Positions 1-6,100 of a stretch of 6,390 bases of DNA are shown piece after piece. The notes under the pieces are model-generated. The model saw only the letters and a program-made list of their open reading frames with translations, was not told the DNA's origin and ran no database searches. How positions within the stretch are numbered: the first letter of the stretch is position 1; the number at the start of each line of letters is the position of its first letter. This DNA is from JAVKSM01 sp039583705 (lineage in GTDB: Bacteria; Actinomycetota; Actinomycetes; Mycobacteriales; Pseudonocardiaceae), in NCBI GenBank assembly GCA_039583705.1, contig JAVKSM010000146.1:1-6390 (forward strand), in the 5' to 3' direction. Position numbers and translations under genes: made by a program.

Positions 1-90
1 CGTGCCGGAGGGCTGCGTGCCGGAGGGCTGCGTGCCGGAGGGCTGCGTGCCGGAGGGCTGCGTGCCGGAGGGCTGCGTGCCGGAGGGCTG
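1..90. repeat. 15-bp tandem repeat array, six perfect copies, open at left edge
   Basis: The unit cgtgccggagggctg occurs six times head to tail with no mismatch, then breaks off into unique sequence at 91. The array starts at the first base of the window, so it probably continues to the left. The unit is a multiple of three and contains no stop in any of the six frames. Coding therefore cannot be judged from it: forward frames read RAGGL, VPEGC or CRRAA, and reverse frames read QPSGT, SPPAR or ALRHA. The forward VPEGC frame stops at 107-109. I favour an intergenic minisatellite because no ribosome site or recognisable protein is attached. Confidence 0.95.
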
Positions 91-140
91 CGGGAAGGCC
101 ACGGGATGAGCATCGGGAGCTTGGGAACACACTGCACACT

Positions 141-173
141 GCTGTCCACAGGCGAGACCTGGCTGTGGACAGC
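141..173. repeat. 11-bp perfect inverted repeat with two DnaA-box-like arms
   Basis: GCTGTCCACAG at 141-151 is exactly the reverse complement of CTGTGGACAGC at 163-173, with an 11-nt spacer. Each arm contains CTGTCCACA (142-150 on +, 164-172 on -). This fits the degenerate Streptomyces-type DnaA box (T/C)(T/C)(G/A/C)TCCACA. As RNA it would fold into a strong hairpin, but no T-run follows on either side. It could be a bidirectional terminator, a regulator operator or a DnaA-binding pair. Which of these applies is not decided by the sequence. Confidence 0.65.
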
Positions 174-190
174 TTCTCGGGACAGGTCCA

Positions 191-212
191 CCGCTGGCGA
201 TGACGCCAGCGG
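191..212 (-). terminator. Probable terminator hairpin of the leftward genes
   Basis: CCGCTGGCG (191-199) and CGCCAGCGG (204-212) form a perfect 9-bp, GC-rich stem around the tetraloop ATGA. It lies 42 nt past the stop codon of the DUF5679-type gene, in the direction of its transcription. There is no U-tract, but many actinobacterial terminators lack one. A second hairpin (141-173) follows 17 nt further on, so the two could act as a tandem terminator. Confidence 0.5.
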
Positions 213-254
213 GCGGTCACAGATCCGGGCCGGGCTGCGGCCGGCTCGGAAGGC

Positions 255-404
255 TCAAGCCTTCCCCAGGATCCGATTCATCTTCGTGCCGCACACGGGG
301 CAGGTGCCCTTGGCCATGCGGCGGCCGTTGCTCTCGTGCACGGTGCCGGAGAACTCCCGCTTCTCCCTGCACTTGACGCAGTAACCGGTATATGTATCGG
401 GCAC
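255..404 (-). CDS. Small zinc-ribbon protein, DUF5679 type
   Basis: This encodes a 49-residue protein with two CxxC pairs, Cys9/Cys12 (CVKC) and Cys35/Cys38 (CPVC), giving a four-cysteine zinc-ribbon layout. The surrounding sequence (DTYTGYCVKCREKREF near the start, NRILGK near the end) fits the DUF5679 family of tiny actinobacterial proteins, recalled from memory. I chose the GTG at 402-404 because AGGAGGAG at 409-416 lies 4 nt before it and the length matches the family. A reading frame without stops continues upstream to about 830, but that is shadow inside the DUF2342 gene. It is the last leftward gene here, 121 bp downstream of the DUF2342 gene, and may be cotranscribed or have its own promoter. 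The function is unknown. Zinc binding is inferred from the cysteines. No transmembrane segment or signal peptide is visible, so a cytoplasmic location is likely. Confidence 0.9.
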   Translation of the reverse strand: MPDTYTGYCVKCREKREFSGTVHESNGRRMAKGTCPVCGTKMNRILGKA

Positions 405-408
405 GGGA

Positions 409-416
409 CTCCTCCT
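409..416 (-). promoter_or_regulatory. Shine-Dalgarno site of the DUF5679-type gene
   Basis: Read on the minus strand, the sequence is AGGAGGAG, followed by TCCC and then the GTG start. It fixes the start codon of the small zinc-ribbon gene at 404. It is the strongest ribosome site in the window, since the larger genes have weak sites or none. Confidence 0.85.
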
Positions 417-436
417 CGCCGAGGGCCAGGCAGCAC

Positions 437-442
437 ACGCTA
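437..442 (-). promoter_or_regulatory. Candidate -10 element for the DUF5679-type gene
   Basis: The minus strand reads TAGCGT, which fits the actinobacterial TAnnnT -10 pattern. It would start a transcript near 430 and give a leader of about 26 nt that contains the AGGAGGAG site. No convincing -35 hexamer is visible at the right distance. The box overlaps the right-hand end of the direct repeat at 439-468. Confidence 0.3.
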
Positions 443-468
443 CCGCCCGTGGCCAGCTACCGCCCGTG
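439..468. repeat. Pair of 13-bp direct repeats between the two leftward genes
   Basis: The sequence gctaccgcccgtg occurs at 439-451 and again at 456-468, perfectly conserved with a 17-bp period. The pair lies just upstream of the DUF5679-type gene and overlaps its candidate -10 box, a position that would suit an operator. It could also be a simple local duplication. Confidence 0.6.
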
Positions 469-525
469 TTCGTGACTCCCCGTCGCCGTCCTGACCTCGC
501 GTGGCCACTGTTGGTCGGCGCGCAG

Positions 526-1890
526 CTACTCTCCGTCCTGGTCCGTTGCCTCGTCCCGCGCGGGCGCCCCGTCCTCGCGGGCGGACCCGCCCTCGGTGCG
601 CTCCAACTCAGCGAACGGGTCCCCGCCGAGGTCACGCCGGTCGAGGAACGCCTCCGGGTCATCGAGGTCGTCAGCCGTCGGCACCAGGTCGGGGTGCTCC
701 CACACCGCGTCGCGGCCCTCGATCCCGCGCTGCTCGCCCAGCCGGCGCCACAGGTCGGCGGCCGCCCGCAGCTTGCGGGGCCGCAGCTCCAGCCCGACCA
801 GCTTGGCGAAAGTCTGCTCGGCGGGACCACCGGAGGCCCGGCGACGGCGCAGCGTCTCCCGCAGCGCCCCGGCGCCCGGCAACCGGTCGCCGACCGCGTC
901 CGCGACCACGACGTCCACCCAGCCCTCGACGAGCGCCAGCAGCGCCTCCAGCCGACGCAGCGCCGCCTGCTGAGCTGGCGTGGTCTGCGGCGCGAACAGG
1001 CCTGTGCGCATCGCCTCCTCGAGCGCGCTGGGGTCGGCCGGGTTGAGGTCCCGCGCCAGCTCCTCGATGCGTGTGGTGTCCACCCGGATGCCCTGCGCGA
1101 ACTCTTCGACGGTTGCCAGCAGTCGCTGCCGCAACCACGGCACGTGCGCGAACAGCCGGTGGTGGGCGGCCTCCCTGGCGGCGAGGAAGACGAGCACCTC
1201 CCTGGCCGGACGGTCCACGCCGGCGGTGAAGCGCTGCACGGCGGCCGGCAGCAGGGCAGCCGTCCCCTCGGGGCCCAGCGGCAGCCCGACCTCGGTGGAC
1301 GTCAGCACTTCCGCGCCGAGCTGGCCGAGCCCGGTGCCCAACTGGGAGCCGAACGCCAGCCCGCCGACCTGCCCGACCATGGCGAGCATGGGCCCGGCCA
1401 TCTGCCTGGCCTCCTCGGGAAGGCCCTCGACCCACGCCCCGGAAACCCGCTTCGCCACCGGGTCACACAACCGCCGCCAGGCCGGCAGGGTGGCCTCCAC
1501 CCAGTCCTGCGGGGACCAGGCTTCCACCTTCCTCACCCCGGCGGGCAGCGTCGTCGCGGTCTCCAGCCACAACTCCGCCAGCCGAACCGCGTCGGTGACG
1601 GCCCGCTGCTGGGCCTCGGTGGTGGAGGAGGCGCCGGTAGCGGTCAGCCGTTGGGTGGCCATCTGTTTGGCCAGGTCGTAGTTGACCGGACCCGCTGAGG
1701 GGGAGGACTGGCTGAGCATCTGCCCGAGCTGGCTGAGCATCTGCCCGAGCTGCTTGATGTCGAACCCACCTGGGCCGCCGGCACCGCCGGGCAGCCCGGG
1801 GATCGCCCCGAACCCGAACGCGCCGCTGGGCGCGTCGTCGCCGGGATCGTCGGGATCGGACCTTCCGAATCCGAACGGCACGTCACTCAT
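526..1890 (-). CDS. DUF2342 / zincin_2 family protein, annotated zinc-dependent metalloprotease
   Basis: The 454-residue product begins MSDVPFGFG, typical of the Rv3195-like branch of DUF2342. A Gly/Pro/Asp-rich N-terminus (1-45) is followed by a tandem heptad QLGQMLS x2 (47-60). A mostly helical core (about 70-390) contains FLAAREAAHHRLFAHVPWLR around residues 235-254 and LVEGWVDVVV around 320-329. An acidic, low-complexity tail covers about 400-454. The family is assigned to zincin-like metallopeptidases. Related F420-associated members carry HExxH plus EGH (from memory), whereas this protein has R239-E-A-A-H243 and E322-G-W. Two expected ligands are therefore replaced and catalysis is doubtful. 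There is no signal peptide or clear membrane segment, so it is probably cytoplasmic. It is transcribed divergently from the PDZ-Lon gene with 65 bp between starts. The ATG at 1888-1890 sits exactly six bases after a TACCGT box, suggesting a leaderless mRNA. The substrate and partner are unknown. Confidence 0.88.
   Translation of the reverse strand: MSDVPFGFGRSDPDDPGDDAPSGAFGFGAIPGLPGGAGGPGGFDIKQLGQMLSQLGQMLSQSSPSAGPVNYDLAKQMATQRLTATGASSTTEAQQRAVTDAVRLAELWLETATTLPAGVRKVEAWSPQDWVEATLPAWRRLCDPVAKRVSGAWVEGLPEEARQMAGPMLAMVGQVGGLAFGSQLGTGLGQLGAEVLTSTEVGLPLGPEGTAALLPAAVQRFTAGVDRPAREVLVFLAAREAAHHRLFAHVPWLRQRLLATVEEFAQGIRVDTTRIEELARDLNPADPSALEEAMRTGLFAPQTTPAQQAALRRLEALLALVEGWVDVVVADAVGDRLPGAGALRETLRRRRASGGPAEQTFAKLVGLELRPRKLRAAADLWRRLGEQRGIEGRDAVWEHPDLVPTADDLDDPEAFLDRRDLGGDPFAELERTEGGSAREDGAPARDEATDQDGE
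1708..1749 (-). repeat. 21-bp tandem duplication inside the DUF2342 gene
   Basis: Bases 1708-1728 and 1729-1749 are identical. The duplication is in frame and encodes two copies of the heptad QLGQMLS at residues 47-60 of the product. This gives a helix with regularly spaced Leu, Met and Gln. The exact DNA identity points to a recent duplication or to ongoing slippage. Confidence 0.9.
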
Positions 1891-1896
1891 GCCTCA

Positions 1897-1902
1897 ACGG
1901 TA
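1897..1902 (-). promoter_or_regulatory. -10 element giving a leaderless DUF2342 transcript
   Basis: The minus strand reads TACCGT, then TGAGGC, then the ATG start. This TAnnnT box ends exactly six bases before the ATG, the spacing expected if transcription begins on the A of the start codon. No Shine-Dalgarno sequence at a usable distance is present, which supports leaderless translation. No clear -35 is seen, which is common for such promoters in actinobacteria. Confidence 0.55.
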
Positions 1903-1941
1903 CGCCGGGACGCCGTACGAGGAGATCACCTGCGGCAGCCG

Positions 1942-1947
1942 TACGCT
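1942..1947 (+). promoter_or_regulatory. Candidate -10 element of the PDZ-Lon gene
   Basis: TACGCT fits the TAnnnT pattern and lies eight bases before the GTG at 1956. The transcript would start at or within about two bases of the start codon, so it would be leaderless or nearly so. No purine-rich ribosome site precedes the GTG. The 8-bp sequence gccgtacg, which overlaps this box, also occurs at 1912-1919. Confidence 0.4.
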
Positions 1948-1955
1948 TTCGCTCC

Positions 1956-2978
1956 GTGAGCCGTCTCAGCGTGACACTGCTGGTCGGTCTCGTGCTGGCG
2001 GCGGCGTTGGCGCTGGCCGGTGCCACAGTCCCGGTGCCGTACGTGGCCGAGGGGCCGGGCCCCACGTTCAACACGCTGGGTCAGGTGGACGGCCGGACGG
2101 TCGTCGACGTGGCCGGGCGGCAGACGTTCCCCACCTCGGGACACCTCAACATGACGACGGTCTCGATCGCCGACCGGCTGACCATGTTCGCCGCCCTCGC
2201 CGCCTGGTTCTCCGGCAACGACGGGATCGTACCCCGCGAGGAGATCTTCCTGCCCGGGCTGAGCGAGCAGCAGGTGGAACAAGAGAACACCGAACAGTTC
2301 AGGCAGTCTGAGGCCGATGCCGAGGTGGCCGCGCTGTCCTACCTGCACCTGCCGACGAAGGTGGTCGTCGAAGCGGTGGTGCCCGGGTCCCCGGCGGTGG
2401 GGTTGCTGGCGGCGGGGGACCGGCTGCTCGTCGTGAACGGGGTGCCGGTGTCCACGCCGGCGCAGGTCTCCGACGCCCTGCGCGACACCCGGCCGGGCAG
2501 CCGTGTCGTGATCCGTTACCAGCGTGGTGGGGTGGTGCAGGACGTCAGCGTCGGGTTGGGCACCCGCCCGGACCCGGTGCCGCAGGGCTTCCTCGGCGTC
2601 ACGCCGGAGGGTCTGCCCGACGTGCCGTTCTCGATCACGATCAGCCTGGGGGACATCGGCGGGCCCTCCGCTGGCTTGATGTTCGCCTTGGCGCTGGTCG
2701 ACAAGCTGACCCCGGGCGACCTCGCCGGGCACCGGTTCGTCGCGGGAACCGGCACGATCAACGACGCCGGCGTGGTCGGGGAGATCGGCGGCATCGCGTT
2801 CAAGATGGCGGCCGCGCGCAGCGCCGGGGCCACCGTGTTCCTCGTGCCGACCGGGAACTGCCCCGAGGCCGTCAGCCGCGCCCCGGCCGGGTTGCGGTTG
2901 GTCCGGGTCTCCTCGCTGTCCGACGCCGTGGCCGCGCTGCGGGCCCTGCACGCCGGAGCGGCCACCCCGCACTGCTGA
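1956..2978 (+). CDS. Membrane-anchored PDZ domain / Lon-type (S16) serine protease, YlbL/Rv3194c-like
   Basis: The 340-residue product has an N-terminal signal anchor (about 5-27) and a family-typical segment with GPGPTFNTLG (33-42) and TSGHLNMTTVS (60-70). A PDZ domain (about 133-203) contains the pattern GSPAVGLLAAGD. A Lon proteolytic domain (about 212-335) follows. The Ser/Lys dyad is visible: S238 in GGPSAGLMF and K283 in GGIAFKMAAA. There is no AAA+ ATPase domain. With one N-in anchor the protease faces outside the membrane, where ATP is absent, so it presumably acts without ATP on partly unfolded or PDZ-selected substrates (inference). Two cysteines, C301 and the last residue C340, could form a disulfide. 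The GTG at 1956 was chosen because no earlier start is in frame nearby and the short lead before the anchor matches the family. It lies upstream of the UPF0182 gene on the same strand, with 205 bp between them. Confidence 0.92.
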   Translation: MSRLSVTLLVGLVLAAALALAGATVPVPYVAEGPGPTFNTLGQVDGRTVVDVAGRQTFPTSGHLNMTTVSIADRLTMFAALAAWFSGNDGIVPREEIFLPGLSEQQVEQENTEQFRQSEADAEVAALSYLHLPTKVVVEAVVPGSPAVGLLAAGDRLLVVNGVPVSTPAQVSDALRDTRPGSRVVIRYQRGGVVQDVSVGLGTRPDPVPQGFLGVTPEGLPDVPFSITISLGDIGGPSAGLMFALALVDKLTPGDLAGHRFVAGTGTINDAGVVGEIGGIAFKMAAARSAGATVFLVPTGNCPEAVSRAPAGLRLVRVSSLSDAVAALRALHAGAATPHC

Positions 2979-2986
2979 CCGGGCCT

Positions 2987-3000
2987 GCCGGACGGCCGGC
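2987..3000 (+). terminator. Weak hairpin after the PDZ-Lon gene
   Basis: GCCGG and CCGGC form a 5-bp stem around ACGG, 8 nt past the stop codon. The stem is short and no U-tract follows. It may slow or partly stop transcription, but readthrough into the next gene is also plausible. Confidence 0.25.
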
Positions 3001-3043
3001 GACCAGCGAAGGCTGCGGGTGGTGCGCAGCGCCGGGCGCAGTC

Positions 3044-3071
3044 GGGAACCTCGGGCACCCTCCGTAGAGTT
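3044..3071 (+). promoter_or_regulatory. Candidate promoter of the UPF0182 gene, ECF-sigma-like with overlapping TAnnnT box
   Basis: GGGAACCT at 3044-3051 is followed by 16 bases and AGTT at 3068-3071. This resembles the mycobacterial SigE/SigH type of promoter (GGGAAC followed by cGTT), with one difference in the -10 part. TAGAGT at 3065-3070 also fits a housekeeping -10, so either or both sigma classes could use the site. Transcription would start near 3077 and leave a leader of about 107 nt. No other convincing promoter is seen in the 205-bp gap between the PDZ-Lon and UPF0182 genes. Confidence 0.4.
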
Positions 3072-3094
3072 GGACCTCTCGGACTGTCACAACG

Positions 3095-3119
3095 TGCTCG
3101 CACGGCACCTGCTCGCACG
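3095..3119 (+). repeat. Pair of 10-bp direct repeats in the UPF0182 leader
   Basis: The sequence tgctcgcacg occurs at 3095-3104 and 3110-3119, a 15-bp period. A second short repeat, tctcggac, occurs at 3077-3084 and 3126-3133 and brackets the first pair. All lie between the candidate promoter and the start codon. Their role, if any, is unknown. Confidence 0.5.
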
Positions 3120-3183
3120 ACGGCTTCTCGGACGGCGGGACATCACCAGGACCTGCACGACCTCGACGGGAGCGTGAGACCCT

Positions 3184-6100
3184 GTGGCCACACGGCCCTT
3201 GAGGGGCAGTCCGGTGCTGTCCCGCCGGACGAAGATCCTGCTGGTCGCTGCGGTCGCGGTGATCGTCGTCCTGCTCCTGGGCGTGCGACTGGTCGGCACC
3301 TACGTCGACTGGCTGTGGTTCGGTGAGGTCGGCTTCCGCGGTGTGTTCGACACGGTGCTGCTCACCCGCTTCGTCCAGTTCATCATCGGCGGCCTGCTCA
3401 TCGGCGGCGTGCTCGCGCTCAACCTGGTGGTCGCCTACCGCACCCGGCCGGTCTTCCTGCCAGCCTCGCGCACGGAAGACCCGGTCGGCCGCTACCGGGC
3501 GATCGTCTCGGCCCGGTTGCGGCTCTTCGGCATCGGGTTGCCGCTGGTCGTCGCGCTGATCGCCGGGCTGGCGGCGCAGGGCGACTGGCAGACCACGCAG
3601 CTTTTCCTGCACGCAACGCCGTTCGGGATCGCCGACCCCGAGTTCGGCAAGGACGTGAGCTTCTACGCCTTCCAGCTCCCGTTCTACCGCGAAATCCTCG
3701 ACTGGCTGTTCGTCACGGTCACGATCAGCTTCTTCGGCGCGCTGATCAGCCAGTACGTCTTCGGCGGCATCCGGCTCGCCGGGCGCAGCGGCCAGCTCTC
3801 CGGCCCGGCGCGGGCCCAGCTCGCCGTGCTGGCCGGCACCTTCGTGTTGCTCAAGGCGTTCGCCTACTTCCTGGACCGCTACGAGCTGATGTTCAGCGGC
3901 CGCAAGGCGGGAATGTCCGGGGCGGACTTCTACGGCGCGAGCTACACCGACCTCAACGCGGTGCTGCCGGCCAAGCTCATCCTGCTGGCCATCTCGGTGA
4001 TCTGCGCCGCCGCGTTCTTCGCGGCGGTGTTCCTGCGCAACCTGCAGGTGCCGGCGATCGCCACGGCGCTGCTCGTGCTGTCCTCGATCCTCGTGGGCGC
4101 GGCGTGGCCGGCGGTCCTCGAGCAGTTCTCCGTCAAGCCGAACGCCAACAACCGCGAAGCGATACCCATCCAGCGCAACATCGCGGCCACCCGGCAGGCG
4201 TTCGGGCTGACCAACGTCGACTACATCCCCTATGCGGGGCGCACCGACCTGTCACCGGCCGAGGTGCAGACCGAGGTCCAGCAGGACCAGGCGACGATCC
4301 CCAATATCCGGCTGCTCGACCCGAGCAAGCTGTCCAAGACGTTCACCCAGCTCGAGCAGTTGAAGAATTTCTACGGCTTCCCCGACCAGCTCGACATCGA
4401 CCGCTACACGATCGGCGGAGTGACCCGCGACTACGTGGTGGCTGCCCGGGAGATCGATCCGAAGAACCTCACCGGCAACCAGACGGACTGGATTAACCAG
4501 CACCTCGTCTACACCCACGGCAACGGTTTCGTCGCGGCTCCCGCGAACACGGTGAACTCCTCGCTGGACGCCTCGGGTGGGCTGGGGGGCTACCCGGTCT
4601 TCCAGGTCAGCGACGTGAGCACGCAGGGCGCGATCAAGGTGACCCAGCCGCGGATCTACTATGGTCCGCTCATCTCCGACACCCCGGACGACTACGCGAT
4701 CGTCAGGACCAACCAGGGCGAGTACGACACCGACCGCACCCGGTTCACCTACAACGGGTCAGGCGGGGTACCGCTGGGCGGCTGGTTCAACCGGCTCGCC
4801 TTCGCCGTCGCGTACGGGGAACGCAACATCCTGTTCAACGGCCAGATCGGGCCGAACTCGAAAATCCTCTACAACCGGAATCCACGGGAGCGGGTGCAGA
4901 AGGTGGCGCCCTGGCTCACGCTGGACAGCGACCCGTACCCGGCCGTGGTCGACGGGCGGATCGTGTGGATCATCGACGGCTACACGACGCTGGACAACTA
5001 CCCCTACGCGCAGCAGGAGCCGCTCGGGGACGTCACCCGCGACACCCTCGGAAGCTCCCGCCAGCCGAACAAGACGATCAGCTACATCCGCAACTCCGTC
5101 AAGGCGACCGTGGACGCCTACGACGGCACGGTGACGCTCTACGCGGTGGACGAGAACGACCCGGTGCTCAAGACCTGGATGAAGGCCTTCCCCGGCGTGG
5201 TCAAGCCGGCCAGCGCCATCAGCCCTGACCTGCGGGCGCACTTCCGCTATCCCGAGGATCTGTTCAAGGTCCAGCGCGAGTTGCTGACGCGATACCACGT
5301 GTCGAACCCGCAGGAGTTCTTCTCGACGGTGTCGTTCTGGGACGTGCCCAGCGACCCGACGGTGGACAGCGGGCCGGACGGCCAGTCGTCGGCACCGCAG
5401 CCGCCGTACTACGTGCTGGCCGGGGACCCGAGGGACCTTTCGGACCCGACCGCGGAGTTCCAGTTGACCAGCGCCGTGGTCAGCCTGCGACGGGAGTTCC
5501 TTTCGGCCTACATCAGCGTCTCCTCGGACCCGAGGACGTACGGCAGGATCACCGTCCTGAAGCTTCCAGGTGACACCCAGACCAGGGGTCCACAGCAGGT
5601 CCAGACACAGTTCCTGTCCTCCTCCCAGGTGAGCACGGAGCTCAACCTGCTGCGCCAGCAGTCGACCCAGGTGTTCTACGGCAACCTGCTGACGCTGCCG
5701 GTGGCCGGCGGGCTGCTCTACGTCGAGCCGGTCTACATCGAACGGTCCAACCAGGACTCGTCGTTCCCCCAACTGCTCAAGGTGCTGGTCAGCTTCGGCG
5801 GGCGCGTCGGGTACGCCTCGACGTTGAACGACGCGCTGGACCAGGTGTTCGGTTCCGGTGCCGGGCAGTCGACGACGCAGCCGGGTGAGCAACCACCAGC
5901 CCCGGCGCCGCCGCCCCCACCCTCGCCGTCCCCGGCCGGCACCCAGGTCAGCGCGCAGTTGGCCCAGGCCGTCCAGGACATCTCCACCGCGCTGCAGGAG
6001 ATCCGGGCTGCCCAGCAGTCCGGCAACTTCCAAGCGCTCGGCAAGGCCTACCAGGACCTCGATGACGCCACCAAGCGTTTCGAGGCCGCCAAGAACGCAT

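Noticed and set aside
1..90. CRISPR array
   Set aside because: The 15-bp units are directly contiguous with no spacers, so this is a simple tandem repeat.
2..109. Possible C-terminus of an upstream rightward gene reading repeated VPEGC and stopping at 107-109
   Set aside because: All six frames of the array are open, so an open frame is no evidence. No non-repeat coding sequence is visible in the window to support it.
106..384. Rightward 92-codon ORF beginning next to the repeat array
   Set aside because: It runs antisense through the well-supported zinc-ribbon gene, has no ribosome site, and its product resembles nothing I know. It also crosses both hairpins.
255..830. Longer version of the leftward zinc-ribbon ORF (191 codons)
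   Set aside because: Only the last 49 residues look like a protein family. The upstream part is Arg/Ser/Thr-rich shadow inside the DUF2342 gene, and the GTG at 404 has a strong ribosome site.
466..1698. 410-codon rightward ORF opposite the DUF2342 gene
   Set aside because: Long antisense frames are expected in high-GC coding DNA. The translation is Arg/Pro/Gly-rich without family features, while the opposite strand is a recognised family.
1926..2972. 348-codon leftward ORF opposite the PDZ-Lon gene
   Set aside because: It is a codon-mirror shadow of a recognised gene. Its His/Arg/Gly-rich composition is typical of such antisense frames.
4759..6033. 424-codon leftward ORF opposite the UPF0182 gene
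   Set aside because: It is an antisense shadow of a recognised family, with no ribosome site or known domain.
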